Source: Affinundibacterium macrobrachii
Lineage (GTDB): Bacteria > Pseudomonadota > Gammaproteobacteria > Burkholderiales > Burkholderiaceae_D
Reading direction: 5' to 3'
NCBI RefSeq assembly: GCF_014652415.1
Contig: NZ_BMYT01000002.1
Span: 186,001-250,000 of the forward strand
DNA: 64,000 nt
The notes under the pieces were generated by a model. It searched no databases and had not been told where the DNA came from. It was given only the letters and a program-made list of their open reading frames with translations. The translations under genes and the position numbers were made by a program. Shown in pieces: positions 27,358 through 36,428 of this stretch (position 1 is the first letter of the stretch; each line of letters begins with the position of its first letter).

Positions 27358-27824
27358 TAAAGAACAAACACCACCATGTCGGATAAACAGGCTTCAACAT
27401 CCACACATTGGGTATTGGAGCCATTTCGACATCTCATTCGATTAGACACAGTTGCTGGGTTTGTTTCAATCAACAGGCGATTGGCTTGAATATTTCAACT
27501 ATGTGCGCTAATATATTAACAGTATACTTAGTTTATGTGCTCATTGCTTTGCATGAATTTCCTATGTTTTTAGGCGAAAGCAAATATGATGAGTGGATGT
27601 CTGTTATTCCGGCTGTGCTGATTTAAAAGTTAAAAGTACGATCGCGATAGCAAAGACAATATGCACTCTAAGATCAACCGATGTTTAGCAAGTTTTGACA
27701 TGTGATGGGCTTAGAGCCTTAACTTTAGCACTGTGATAGCGCAACCAATAAGCCTCCAGTTTTACAGAACGTGTTTAACTGTTATGACCTATTTGGTGGA
27801 ATTTATATGTAATGTTTTTAAATG
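27358..27824. other. Non-coding region, 467 bases
   Basis: A 72-codon frame at 27408-27626 has a hydrophobic middle but no ribosome-binding site or family features, so it is not called. No RNA gene was recognised. A MITE-like element begins at 27825. Confidence 0.4.
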
Positions 27825-27929
27825 TAGGGCTTACGCAAAATTGCGCTAGCTAGGCGTGTCGCCGAAGACAGTACATTTGTTCGGCGAGGCGACAACAACA
27901 ACGCTAGCGTCTGTTTTGCGTGAGTCCTA
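27825..27929. mobile_element. 105-bp MITE-like element with terminal inverted repeats
   Basis: The ends read TAGGGCTTACGCAAAA and, on the other strand, TAGGACTCACGCAAAA; both continue to GCTAGC. An inner pair TGTCGCCGAA / TTCGGCG-AGGCGACA folds the middle into a second stem. The element has no coding capacity. The outer TA at each end may be a TA target duplication. It sits 17 bases before the DapA-family start codon and therefore in or beyond its promoter. Confidence 0.65.
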
Positions 27930-27946
27930 AAATAATAGGGAATATG

Positions 27947-28915
27947 ATGGAAACGAATAGTAAAGATTGGCGATATACGGTGATGCCAGCGGTGTTCACA
28001 TGGCTAAAAGAGTCAGAATCCGGCACTCTTGAAATTGACTTTGATGAGACAAAAAGACAAGCCGCATTGGTGTTAAAAGCGCACGGTAAGGGCGGCAGCA
28101 GATTTGGCGGGTTAGTCGCCTCTGGTACGCTCGGTGAAAACAGCTATCTAACTCCCGAACAACGTCTCGCGTTACTCAAATCCCTATCTGACGTTGCTAA
28201 AGAATACGATGTCCCGTTGATCAGTGGCGCCGCAGCAGAAACCAAAGAGCAGCTCGCGACTATCATTGAAGGACTCGCAGCGGTTGGTGTGAATACCGTC
28301 ATGGTCATGCCGCCAAAAACGAAGGAAGCTCCCTCTGAAGAAGAAATGTATGCCTACTATGCACTTGCAGCAGCCACTGCAAAAAAAGTTGGCGTCACCA
28401 TCATGCCGTATAACAATCCTGATGCTGCCGGTTATCATGCACTGTCAATCGAACTGCTTAGAAAACTGTCTGCGCTACCTGAAGTCGTCGCTCTTAAAAT
28501 ATCGACGCTCGATGTGTCAATTATCGAAACGCTGATTGTAGAGAACAAAGATTTAAAAGTCTTGGCAGGCGTTGATTCCGTCACGGTGCATGCGGGACTG
28601 GCTGGCGCATGCGGCGGCATTACCGGTGTAGGGACAATCTTCCCCAAAGCAAGTATTACGATGCAAGAGCACGTCTTAAAAGGCGAATGGGCTGAGGCAA
28701 ACAAAATTTCTCAAGCGCTCAATTCCATCTCCTATCTTGATGCGCAGCCTTTGCTGTTGGAATATCTGAAGCTTGCGATGGGCATTCATCATAATGATGT
28801 CGAAGGTGGACTGCGTACTTATGGTAAGAAATTGACGCAACAGCAAATTGATGATGTGCGCGCAAGATATCTTCTTGCAAAACAAAGACTGGAACTTCTT
28901 GATTTGGTGGACTGA
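27947..28915 (+). CDS. DapA/DHDPS-family aldolase
   Basis: 322 residues from the ATG at 27947 (AGGG site 6 bases ahead; the adjacent ATG at 27944 is too close to that site). It is a TIM-barrel class I aldolase of the dihydrodipicolinate synthase/N-acetylneuraminate lyase family. GLVASGTLGENSYLTPEQR resembles the G-T-T/S-G-E motif, IMPYNNP has the conserved Tyr, and VVALKIST has the Schiff-base Lys. It looks more like the broad DapA-like family than the lysine-pathway enzyme, so the substrate is open. It stands alone, with a MITE-like element immediately upstream. Confidence 0.85.
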   Translation: METNSKDWRYTVMPAVFTWLKESESGTLEIDFDETKRQAALVLKAHGKGGSRFGGLVASGTLGENSYLTPEQRLALLKSLSDVAKEYDVPLISGAAAETKEQLATIIEGLAAVGVNTVMVMPPKTKEAPSEEEMYAYYALAAATAKKVGVTIMPYNNPDAAGYHALSIELLRKLSALPEVVALKISTLDVSIIETLIVENKDLKVLAGVDSVTVHAGLAGACGGITGVGTIFPKASITMQEHVLKGEWAEANKISQALNSISYLDAQPLLLEYLKLAMGIHHNDVEGGLRTYGKKLTQQQIDDVRARYLLAKQRLELLDLVD

Positions 28916-28962
28916 TTCTCTCAAATTGAAGATCTACGCAAAATCGCACTACCTAGAGCCGG

Positions 28963-28983
28963 CCCCGAATGCTTAAATCGGGG
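28963..28983 (+). terminator. Hairpin after the DapA-family gene
   Basis: CCCCGA and TCGGGG pair around a 9-base loop about 50 bases after the stop codon; the following bases are T-rich (GTGTCTTTATCT). It could act in either direction between the two convergent genes. Confidence 0.5.
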
Positions 28984-29017
28984 GCGTGTCTTTATCTAAT
29001 TCTGTCTGATTTTATTT

Positions 29018-29563
29018 TTATTCAATCGATCGTCGTACTGGCGAATGTTTTTTTATCCAAGCTTTGGCATGAATAACAATCATGTCGTTTCGGTCTTCCC
29101 ATCGTTTGTTTGACGCATCATGAACTGGGTCAAGATCATCGCATGCATAGTAGATTCCATACAGAAGCGCTAATCCATGTGAATCGCATGCGTAAGATTG
29201 ATCGTTAGGGAAACCATAATTCCAAATTACGCTCTCCATAAGTTGATGTAATCCACTTGCTGGATCAACTTCACCATTGGCAATCGGTATCAAGCAATAT
29301 TCCGCCAGCACCCTGACAGCATCACTTTCACTAAAAACAGGAATATCGCAGTAGGCTAGCATTTCTAAAAACGTCGGATAGACATCATCATGACTGGGAT
29401 CTGCATTGCTTAAAATATCCAAGCAATTATCAGAGAAAAATCCCTGATCCATCATGGAGGAAATACTCACTTGCATCGTTTCTGGTAGCAAGCTTCCTAA
29501 ACTCAATTCAGCTGATTGGCGGCATAAAATTTCTTTGGTGAGCGTCATCGTTGTTTTAGTCAT
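29018..29563 (-). CDS. Hypothetical acidic protein
   Basis: 181 residues, acidic, without signal peptide or membrane segments. It contains DNCLDILSNADPSHDDVYPTFLEMLAYCDIPVF and NYGFPNDQSYACDSHGLALLYGIYYACDDLDP. I do not recognise a family. Its size, acidity and place at the edge of an accessory island would fit an immunity or accessory protein, but this is only context. It is convergent with the DapA-family gene. Confidence 0.6.
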   Translation of the reverse strand: MTKTTMTLTKEILCRQSAELSLGSLLPETMQVSISSMMDQGFFSDNCLDILSNADPSHDDVYPTFLEMLAYCDIPVFSESDAVRVLAEYCLIPIANGEVDPASGLHQLMESVIWNYGFPNDQSYACDSHGLALLYGIYYACDDLDPVHDASNKRWEDRNDMIVIHAKAWIKKHSPVRRSIE

Positions 29564-29814
29564 TTTTTAGCACCAACAAATGGGGGCCCATTTGCACCCG
29601 TAGTCAAGAAATCGACCAACTATTCGTAATCACGAATCTAAGGCATCGGGCTTCTTCAGAACCTTCTTATCTGCCGCACTCAAACGACGTTCAACTTTTT
29701 TCACGTCTTCGCATGCTGGCACGTTGCTTTTCGAATCGGATACCTTTTGACTAACTTAAGTTCGGGGCTCAAATATGATACATTTTTCTTTTTAAAATTC
29801 CATTTATTTTATCA

Positions 29815-30867
29815 ATGAAAATCTACACTTCACACATCTACGAGCTAACAGACTGGAACCCTCCAAAAAATGCGGAATTCGTTCCATATCGTGAGGTCTT
29901 TCGAAAATCGATTCAAGACGATATGGATATTTGTAAGCTACCCACCTCGAGCGACCACGAAGTGCATATCATTCGATTTTTCAAAAGCATCAAGCAAGCA
30001 ATGCGAACTATGGCAATCGTGTCTTTTATTGCAGAAGAAGCTTCAACAAAAGAACAAGCTGAAGAGATTATACGGAAACATGCGGGTAGCAAAGCGGGCT
30101 CACGTAAATCTGGGCAGATTTGGGTGAACGGTGAATTGGAAGAGATGCGGCTCAAAGCCTCTCAGTTCTTACGGAACAGCAATGCACTCACCGCCAGTTC
30201 TTTCGAGAGTCAGAACAACTTGCGGTTCGTTGCTGATGGCTTAGGGTTCGCCATTATCGACACAACGAAAATTTATAACTTTAACGAAGAAGAGTATTTT
30301 CAAAGACCCGCGCGGGTATCGAGAGTCTCCTGTCTTGCCCATGCCTACCTTAGTGTCTTAGATGACGTTATCGAAAGGCTGGGTGATGCCGTCAAACAGA
30401 ACGGAACAAACGCGGAAAAAGAACTCAAACGATGGTCGGAGTTTATGACCGCCTGTTATTTTGCTGAGCCGATTAAACAATCAACGAATGAAGTTGGCCC
30501 ATTTTTTCGAGCGATTCGCGATCGACAAATGGTCACTCAATTTGCTGTAGAAGTCACAGAACAGCTTCGGTTATTAGCTGAGTTGATTCGAATTGAGCGA
30601 AACGAACAACAAGCAACACGAGATAAAAAAATTCAATTTCGCTTAACTTTTGTGAATATTCTTATCGCCGCACTCGCGTTAGTGCAATGCACCCAAGTCA
30701 CACCAAAGGTTTGGTCAGACTTTTCTCAACAATGGGGCGACAAATTCGCGGGCTCTAATAATGCCAATAAAGTGGAGCAGAAAGACACGAATTCAACAAA
30801 AAGGGAAGACTCGAAAAAGCAAACAATAAAACACAAGGAAAAATCCAAAGTGACTGATACGCATTAA
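29815..30867 (+). CDS. Unknown protein with C-terminal membrane anchor
   Basis: 350 residues. The first ~270 are soluble and largely helical and include EEASTKEQAEEIIRKHAGSKAGSRKSGQIW and FVADGLGFAIIDTTKIYNF. A single membrane segment (FVNILIAALALVQCTQV) follows at ~278-295, then a highly charged Lys-rich tail. No family was recognised. The membrane-anchor-plus-tail layout in a defence-rich region makes it a candidate effector or sensor. It is A/T-rich and bordered by a decayed RAYT copy. Confidence 0.6.
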   Translation: MKIYTSHIYELTDWNPPKNAEFVPYREVFRKSIQDDMDICKLPTSSDHEVHIIRFFKSIKQAMRTMAIVSFIAEEASTKEQAEEIIRKHAGSKAGSRKSGQIWVNGELEEMRLKASQFLRNSNALTASSFESQNNLRFVADGLGFAIIDTTKIYNFNEEEYFQRPARVSRVSCLAHAYLSVLDDVIERLGDAVKQNGTNAEKELKRWSEFMTACYFAEPIKQSTNEVGPFFRAIRDRQMVTQFAVEVTEQLRLLAELIRIERNEQQATRDKKIQFRLTFVNILIAALALVQCTQVTPKVWSDFSQQWGDKFAGSNNANKVEQKDTNSTKREDSKKQTIKHKEKSKVTDTH

Positions 30868-30915
30868 TAAATCAATGAAAGGGCATCACAAAAAGCCTGG
30901 TTAATTGAGGTCAAG

Positions 30916-31209
30916 CCTTACATTTGACATTCAGCGATCAATCCACACCACGCTCTTTCTGTCTTACAGCTCGACTAACCGTCGCGTAACTTACCCCAAA
31001 TTGGCTACCTACTTGCTCAAGCGTGTAGTGTCCACTTAAGTATGTCAGTGCCATATTTTCGTTTCGCGTATTTCCCAGATTGGCAAAGTAATCCAATGGC
31101 TTCACGGGGGGCTTGTTTTTGTTTTTTGGGGATGTCTGCCAGCATACTCTTGCACAACGGTCTCGCCGATTCAATCTCCCGTCAATTTAGTTACGGTAAC
31201 AGTCTAAAA
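30916..31209 (-). mobile_element. Decayed RAYT element, copy 1
   Basis: The left end CCTTACATTTGACATTC (30916-30932) equals the terminal repeat of the full copy at 35401. The C-terminal helix-turn-helix coding part is present (30938 to ~31130; LSGHYTLEQVGSQFGVSYATVSRAVRQKERGVD), then the sequence jumps to the element's far end (ATTCAATCTCCCGTCAATTT). The catalytic domain is therefore deleted and the right terminal repeat is lost. Confidence 0.75.
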
Positions 31210-31224
31210 CTGCTTATCGAACTG

Positions 31225-32079
31225 TTATTTGGTAAACACCGCCAACGCCTGTCCAAAACTACCGATCGGTGTGGTGGATGGATCATTCGCATCAATAAAC
31301 GTCAAGTGTTTGAAATTGAGCATTTGAGTAAATAGCGTGATGATTGTGCCCTGATCCAAAAAGGCATCGAGGTGTACTCGTGGCTGTCCATATTCGAGTT
31401 CTGTGACATGATTCAAGAAAATCTGGCGATGACTGGGTTCTTGCAGTGTTAGAAAGCTAAATATAAAGACGCCACCGGGTTTGAGTGCGCGATAGCAATC
31501 CTTGGCGTACAGAAAGGTTTCTTCAATCTGTAAATGAGTAAACAAGCTCCAAGAATAAATCATATCTTGGCTATCGTTATCGGCGTGGATCGAATAATCG
31601 GGGTGAACAAAAAAGCGGAACCCGGGATTACACGAAGTGGCATAGTTGACCAAATCAGGGATGATGTCCGCTCCTCGATATTCGCCATGCCAGCTATGCC
31701 GCAGCAGGGCGGAGGCGGTACGGCCAGAACCGCAGGCAAGATCGTAAATAGCTTGCCCGTTTTGCAAACCAAAGCGACACAGGACATGGTATTGTCGGTC
31801 ACCAAAGTCACGAAAACTCTCCAACGTGGAGGAACCGACCGCCTTGGCCATCGCCAAATCAAGGTTGTCTGGGTGGCCATCAATCAGCGTGCGTACCAGC
31901 CGGGTATAGTCCTGAATCGAATGGCTGTTCGGATCAAAGCGCACCAACTTGCGTCCTTCTCTTTTACCATATAATTCGTAATGCTCTAGACCGGAGCGGA
32001 AGTAGCCGCGCTCCACGCCAAGTCGCACATCTTCGTTCATAGACAGGTAAATAGTTTCGTTAAAGTTGCTTTCCGTCAT
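31225..32079 (-). CDS. Class I SAM-dependent methyltransferase
   Basis: 284 residues. Residues ~8-45 match a short N-terminal motif seen in surface-polysaccharide glycosyl/methyltransferases (YLSMNEDV, SGLEHYELYGKREGR). The methyltransferase fold follows with motif I YDLACGSGRTASAL, and LKPGGVFIFSF later. The first residues after the ATG look complete. The target is unknown; glycan or small-molecule modification is suggested by the N-terminal motif. It stands alone between two decayed RAYT copies and was probably acquired with them. Confidence 0.85.
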   Translation of the reverse strand: MTESNFNETIYLSMNEDVRLGVERGYFRSGLEHYELYGKREGRKLVRFDPNSHSIQDYTRLVRTLIDGHPDNLDLAMAKAVGSSTLESFRDFGDRQYHVLCRFGLQNGQAIYDLACGSGRTASALLRHSWHGEYRGADIIPDLVNYATSCNPGFRFFVHPDYSIHADNDSQDMIYSWSLFTHLQIEETFLYAKDCYRALKPGGVFIFSFLTLQEPSHRQIFLNHVTELEYGQPRVHLDAFLDQGTIITLFTQMLNFKHLTFIDANDPSTTPIGSFGQALAVFTK

Positions 32080-32340
32080 CGCAATCGCCTCAGTTATTTG
32101 GAAGATAATACATTTAGATTGTCAAAATAGCGTTTATTTCTGAAGTATCCAGCATTAACCAACAATAATAAAACAAGTGGTCGGGACGACCCATATTTTG
32201 ATTTCTGATGCACTAAAAAAGCCTAATCTCTTGAAGCTGTCACTGGCACCTCCCACCGTTAATGCGAACCAATGCACCGCTGCAATAACCTACAGTATTT
32301 TTGGAATAATCTGGGCAAAGAAGAACGAATGAACGGGGTC

Positions 32341-32975
32341 GGGTCTTCCACTTAACATTCAGCAGTCAATCAACACCACGTTCTTTCTGTCTCACTGCCC
32401 GACTAACCGTCGCATAACTTTCCCCAAAATGACTACCTATTTGCTCAAACGTGTAGTGCCCGCTTAAGTAGGCCAGTGCCATATTTTCGTTTCGCGTATT
32501 TCCCAAATTGACGAAGTAATCCAATGGTTTGATCGGGGCTTGTTTTTGTTTTTTGGGGATATCTTTGAGTGATTGTTCGGGATCGAGCTTGCATTGCATA
32601 TCGAGTACAAAATCATCGTCACCGAGATAAATTGGTTCTTCAGGCTCTGCCAAAGAGAAGGCTGTCCTTTGCCCTGCTGTACAAATTCACGATAGCGCTG
32701 CTGTGCGATATGCGTGGTCTTGGCAAATCCACACTGAACGCAATCAGTCGTCAGACAAACTTGCGCGGTTTGTTTCAATCAACAGGTGGTAGTGATTGTC
32801 CATCAGACAGTAAGCGTGGCAATACCAATCATAGCGATCCACCGCGATTTTCAACAGCGATAAAAACCGCTGGCTATCATCGTCATTCGCATAAATATTC
32901 GCGCGTGCATTGCCGCGGGCGGTGACGTGGTACAAGGCACCTGCATACTCTATGCGCAATAGTCTCGCCATCTGC
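32341..32975 (-). pseudogene. Decayed RAYT transposase, copy 2
   Basis: The N-terminal part (32971 down to ~32744; MARLLRIEYAGALYHVTARGNARANIY, DNHYHLLIE) is followed by an internal deletion that joins NRASLSD to CLTTD, and then by a frameshift near 32640. The C-terminal helix-turn-helix segment ends at 32366. The left terminal repeat is degenerate (CCACTTAACATTC). It cannot encode a full enzyme. Confidence 0.82.
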
Positions 32976-33150
32976 TTAGGTTAGCGCAGTCATATAAGAC
33001 AAACTTTTGTTTCAAATTTACACGTTTATGTAGTTTTTTTATTTTCTATAATTTAATTAATGGCCATTACCTATAAAATTCGAAAAGCTAAAAAATAAGC
33101 AGTCCTATTTCGATTTACAATCATCACTTCAACACACACACAAGAAGTTT

Positions 33151-34287
33151 ATGTCTACGGCAAATATCAATACACAAATGCTCAGCTGGGCGCGTACGCG
33201 TTCTGGCATCGCTTTGTCTGATTTTGCTCAAAAGTGTCATGTGGACGAAGATCGTTTATTGGCTTGGGAATCGGGCGAGACTGCGCTAACTTTTAGTCAG
33301 GCTATGCACTACGCCGAAAAGGCTTACATCCCTTTTGGCTATTTATTCCTATCTACCCCGCCAGAAGATGAGCTACCTATTCCTGATTTACGCACAATCG
33401 ATGGTCAAGGCGTACAGCGCCCAAGTGCCGAGCTATTAGATTTGGTCAAATTAATGTTGCAACGTCAGGAATGGTACAAAGACTATTTGAAACAACATTT
33501 GTCTGAGGCTAATACTATCGTCGGTCGCTTTAGTGTAAGTGACGGCGTTACAACCATCGTTCAAGATATGCGGAAACACTTAAACATCGGTGAGCATCCT
33601 CAACGTGGTAATTGGGAAGATTATTACCGTGACCTTGTGAAACGCATAGAATCCCTAGGGATTTTAGTCATGCGTCAAGCGCATCTAGGTCATTTTACTC
33701 GACCACTTAAAGTCGAAGAATTCCGTGGCTTCGCCATCGTAGATGAATTGGCACCGATGATTTTTGTCAATCACGCCGATGCGATGGGCGCACGTTTATT
33801 TACTTTGATCCATGAGCTCTGTCACATCTGGATAGGGCAATCTGGATTGTCTGATGGCAGTACGCAAACTCAAAGGCAAGAAGAAATTTTATGTAATGCA
33901 GTTGCCGCAGAGTTGCTAGTACCAGAGCAAGAGTTTCGTAGCCTATGGATTGATCAACTAGAAAATTGGCAAGCCAATCTCCCAGCACTCGAAGCGCGTT
34001 TCCATGTAAGCACTTGGGTACTCGCGCGACGTGCGTTGACTTTGGGCTTCATCTCTCAAGAAGAATACGGATTTTTTATCAGCGCAAAAGTCAAAGCGCA
34101 TAAAAATAAAGAAGCTAACGGCCCTTCGTATTACACAATGAAGAAAGCACAAATCAGCACAGCATTCTCCAAGGCAGTGGTGACCGAGGCACTCAGCGGA
34201 CAGCTTTTATTACGCGAGGCAAGTGCCTTGTTAGGTGGTATCAAACCACACAAAATCGCTCATTTCGCTAAGGAGCTAGGCCTTTGA
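33151..34287 (+). CDS. XRE-ImmA/IrrE family protein, antitoxin of a DUF4411 pair
   Basis: 378 residues. Residues ~5-60 form an XRE helix-turn-helix (MLSWARTRSGIALSDFAQKCHVDEDRLLAWESGE). The centre holds the ImmA/IrrE zinc peptidase motif HELCH at 221-225, with EEILCNAVAAELLVP supplying further ligands. The C-terminus continues ~130 residues. This long two-domain architecture is typical of antitoxin-like genes next to DUF4411 toxins. The stop overlaps the next gene's start (TTGA). The protein probably represses its own promoter; A/T-rich DNA with TATAAT at 33047 lies upstream. Confidence 0.88.
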   Translation: MSTANINTQMLSWARTRSGIALSDFAQKCHVDEDRLLAWESGETALTFSQAMHYAEKAYIPFGYLFLSTPPEDELPIPDLRTIDGQGVQRPSAELLDLVKLMLQRQEWYKDYLKQHLSEANTIVGRFSVSDGVTTIVQDMRKHLNIGEHPQRGNWEDYYRDLVKRIESLGILVMRQAHLGHFTRPLKVEEFRGFAIVDELAPMIFVNHADAMGARLFTLIHELCHIWIGQSGLSDGSTQTQRQEEILCNAVAAELLVPEQEFRSLWIDQLENWQANLPALEARFHVSTWVLARRALTLGFISQEEYGFFISAKVKAHKNKEANGPSYYTMKKAQISTAFSKAVVTEALSGQLLLREASALLGGIKPHKIAHFAKELGL

Positions 34288-34775
34288 GATACTTGTTAGA
34301 CGCCAACACTTATATACAGGCGAAGAACCAATACTACGGTATGGATATTTGTCCCGCATACTGGGATTGGTTAGATCAACAATTTCAATTTGGTGTGGTC
34401 GCTAGTATCCACATGATCGCCAAAGAACTCAAAGATGGTAACGACGAATTAGCTAGTTGGGTGAAAGAACGCCCTGCACATTTCTTAGCGAATGACGATG
34501 TGGCTACACAATCTGTGTTTGCACATATCGCACAAACCGTAGTAGCAGGCGATTACAACCCTGGGAATCGAGATAACTTTCTAGCGAAAGCTGATCCGTG
34601 GATTATTGCAAAAGCAAAAACGATAGGCGCAACTATCGTGACGCACGAAGCTTTTGCAGCCGCTAATACGAAGAAAGTCAAAGTACCAAATATCTGCCAA
34701 CAATTCGACGTGCCTTGCGTGAATACGTTTCAGTTTCTGCGGGAATTAAAGGCGCGGTTTGTGTTGTCTGTTTAG
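34284..34775 (+). CDS. DUF4411 family PIN-like toxin
   Basis: 163 residues, beginning with TTG that overlaps the antitoxin stop by 4 bases. The start RYLLDANTYIQAKNQYYGMDICPAYWDWL is the family signature; the Asp in LLDAN, ADPWIIAKAK and TIVTHE fit the acidic PIN active site, so RNA cleavage is the likely activity. It pairs with the XRE-ImmA/IrrE protein upstream. Such pairs act as toxin-antitoxin modules and sit in defence islands. Confidence 0.87.
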   Translation: MRYLLDANTYIQAKNQYYGMDICPAYWDWLDQQFQFGVVASIHMIAKELKDGNDELASWVKERPAHFLANDDVATQSVFAHIAQTVVAGDYNPGNRDNFLAKADPWIIAKAKTIGATIVTHEAFAAANTKKVKVPNICQQFDVPCVNTFQFLRELKARFVLSV

Positions 34776-34837
34776 TTTTTGATTGATGCTGCCCCCTTTG
34801 ATTGAGAGTCGATTTCTTCACAACATCCTTAGCATTC

Positions 34838-35371
34838 ATGTTTAAAAAATTGCTCAAAATATTGCGCTTACCAATTTCCATTGAAGAACTACGGAACTGC
34901 GAAGAATGGATTAACTTCACGGATTACTCCAGTAGTGACCCGTTTTCGATTACACATCGAAACATTCTAAGTATTCCCTCAAACAAAGAAGGTTTCGAGG
35001 GATTTCTCTCATTTCAGTGGGCATACGACGACGAGGGTACATTTCGGCTGCCCACAAAAGACGAACAAAAATTGATCAGTGCTGTAAGCAATACTCTCGA
35101 CGAGAGATTCAAAAAAGATCCCGACTCTTTTCTTCTCCTTCATTTAGCGTCGAATGGTCTTTCACAATGGCTTGTTATGACGAAGAACCCCAGTGCTGTA
35201 TGGATACAGACAGGAGAAGCGATCAGTGTATCGAAGAAAGTAAACGCATTGCATGATCAATTCTCGCCAGTGTTTCGAACAGAAAAAATGCACGATCCAG
35301 AATGGAAAATAGTAAAAGATATGCAGAGAACTCTTAGATCATTCTCGTATAAGAAGATATCTAGCCTTTAG
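34838..35371 (+). CDS. Hypothetical protein downstream of toxin-antitoxin pair
   Basis: 177 residues from the ATG at 34838; a TTG at 34802 would add 12 residues but also lacks a clear Shine-Dalgarno. It is soluble and mixed, with no signal peptide. It contains WINFTDYSSSDPFSITHRNI, FEGFLSFQWAYDDEG and LLHLASNGLSQWLVMTKNPSAVWIQTGE. No family was recognised. It is on the same strand 60 bases after the DUF4411 gene and is closed off by the intact RAYT copy, so it travels with the toxin-antitoxin module. Confidence 0.55.
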   Translation: MFKKLLKILRLPISIEELRNCEEWINFTDYSSSDPFSITHRNILSIPSNKEGFEGFLSFQWAYDDEGTFRLPTKDEQKLISAVSNTLDERFKKDPDSFLLLHLASNGLSQWLVMTKNPSAVWIQTGEAISVSKKVNALHDQFSPVFRTEKMHDPEWKIVKDMQRTLRSFSYKKISSL

Positions 35372-35400
35372 AACCTTCGAGTTATGAATTGGGGTTCAAG

Positions 35401-36338
35401 CCTTACATTTGACATTCAACAATCAATCAACACCACGCTCTTTCTGTCTCACAGCCCGACTAACCGTCGCGTAACTTACCCCGAAATGAGTACCTACTTG
35501 CTCAAGCGTGTAGTGCCCGCTTAAGTAGGCCAGTGCCATATTTTCATTTCGCGTGTTTTCCAAATTCACAAAGTAATCCAATGGTTTGATCGGGGCTTGT
35601 TTTTGTTTTTTGGGGATGTCTTTGAGTGATTGTTCGGGATCGAGCTTGCATTGCACATCGAGTACAAAATCGTCGTCACCGAGGTAAATTTGATTCTTCA
35701 AGCTCTGCCAAGGAGACGGTTGTCCTTTGCCCTGCTGTACAAATTCACGATAGCGCTGCTGAGCGATATGTTTGGTCTTGGCAAATCCACCCAGAACCCA
35801 ATCGGTCGTTAAGCACGCAGCACCTTCTGCCATGCCTGCGGTAGCGCGATAACTGCTCCACGGCCAATCTTTAGCGCTTCGAACCATGCCAGCACGTACC
35901 GGATTTAAAGCAATATAGCGCGCCAACTCAAGCAGGTAGGATTCTTTCTGCACCAAAATAGCTTTAAATCGCCCCTGAAAAACATGGCCGACGCGTTGAT
36001 ACTGCCGATTGACATACTGGGTATAAGAACCATTAAGCAATTTCATACCGTCAGACAAACTTGCGCGGTTGGTTTCAATCAACAGGTGGTAGTGATTGTC
36101 CATCAGACAGTAAGCGTGGCAATACCAATCATAGCGATCCACCGCGATTTTCAACAGCGATAAAAACCGCTGTCGATCATCGTCATTGGCATAAATATTC
36201 GCTCGTGCATTCCCGCGGGCGGTGACGTGGTACAAAGCACCTGCATACTCTATGCGTAAGGGTCTCGCCATTTCAATTTCCCGTCGGTTTAATTACGGTA
36301 GAGTCTCGGATGGTGAAAGAGGAATGTCAAATGTAAGG
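35401..36338. mobile_element. Full RAYT element with 17-bp terminal inverted repeats, copy 3
   Basis: CCTTACATTTGACATTC at 35401-35417 and its exact reverse complement at 36322-36338 enclose one intact transposase gene. The left end is shared by copy 1 (30916) and degenerately by copy 2. Classical RAYTs are flanked by REP hairpins rather than perfect terminal inverted repeats. Confidence 0.75.
35423..36271 (-). CDS. REP-associated tyrosine transposase (RAYT, Y1/HUH type)
   Basis: 282 residues. The HUH-type motif is DNHYHLLIE with His60 and His62, followed by a helix with candidate catalytic tyrosines (SYTQYVNRQYQR) and the conserved VFQGRFKAILVQ and ARYIALNPVRAGMV segments. A C-terminal extension ends in a helix-turn-helix, LEQVGTHFGVSYATVSRAVRQKE. 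Such proteins nick and mobilise REP/BIME sequences. This copy looks intact, unlike those at 30938 and 32366, and may still act on their ends. Confidence 0.92.
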   Translation of the reverse strand: MARPLRIEYAGALYHVTARGNARANIYANDDDRQRFLSLLKIAVDRYDWYCHAYCLMDNHYHLLIETNRASLSDGMKLLNGSYTQYVNRQYQRVGHVFQGRFKAILVQKESYLLELARYIALNPVRAGMVRSAKDWPWSSYRATAGMAEGAACLTTDWVLGGFAKTKHIAQQRYREFVQQGKGQPSPWQSLKNQIYLGDDDFVLDVQCKLDPEQSLKDIPKKQKQAPIKPLDYFVNLENTRNENMALAYLSGHYTLEQVGTHFGVSYATVSRAVRQKERGVD

Positions 36339-36428
36339 CCTGATAATCATCTAGCCGCCTCCCTCCAATAGCGTATGCCGTTGGAGTAAAGTTGAGTTGC
36401 GAAACGAAACTTTAACAGGGAGGACGGT

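Noticed and set aside
27408-27626. 72-codon frame with a hydrophobic stretch
   Set aside because: No Shine-Dalgarno and no recognisable family; it lies in low-complexity intergenic DNA.
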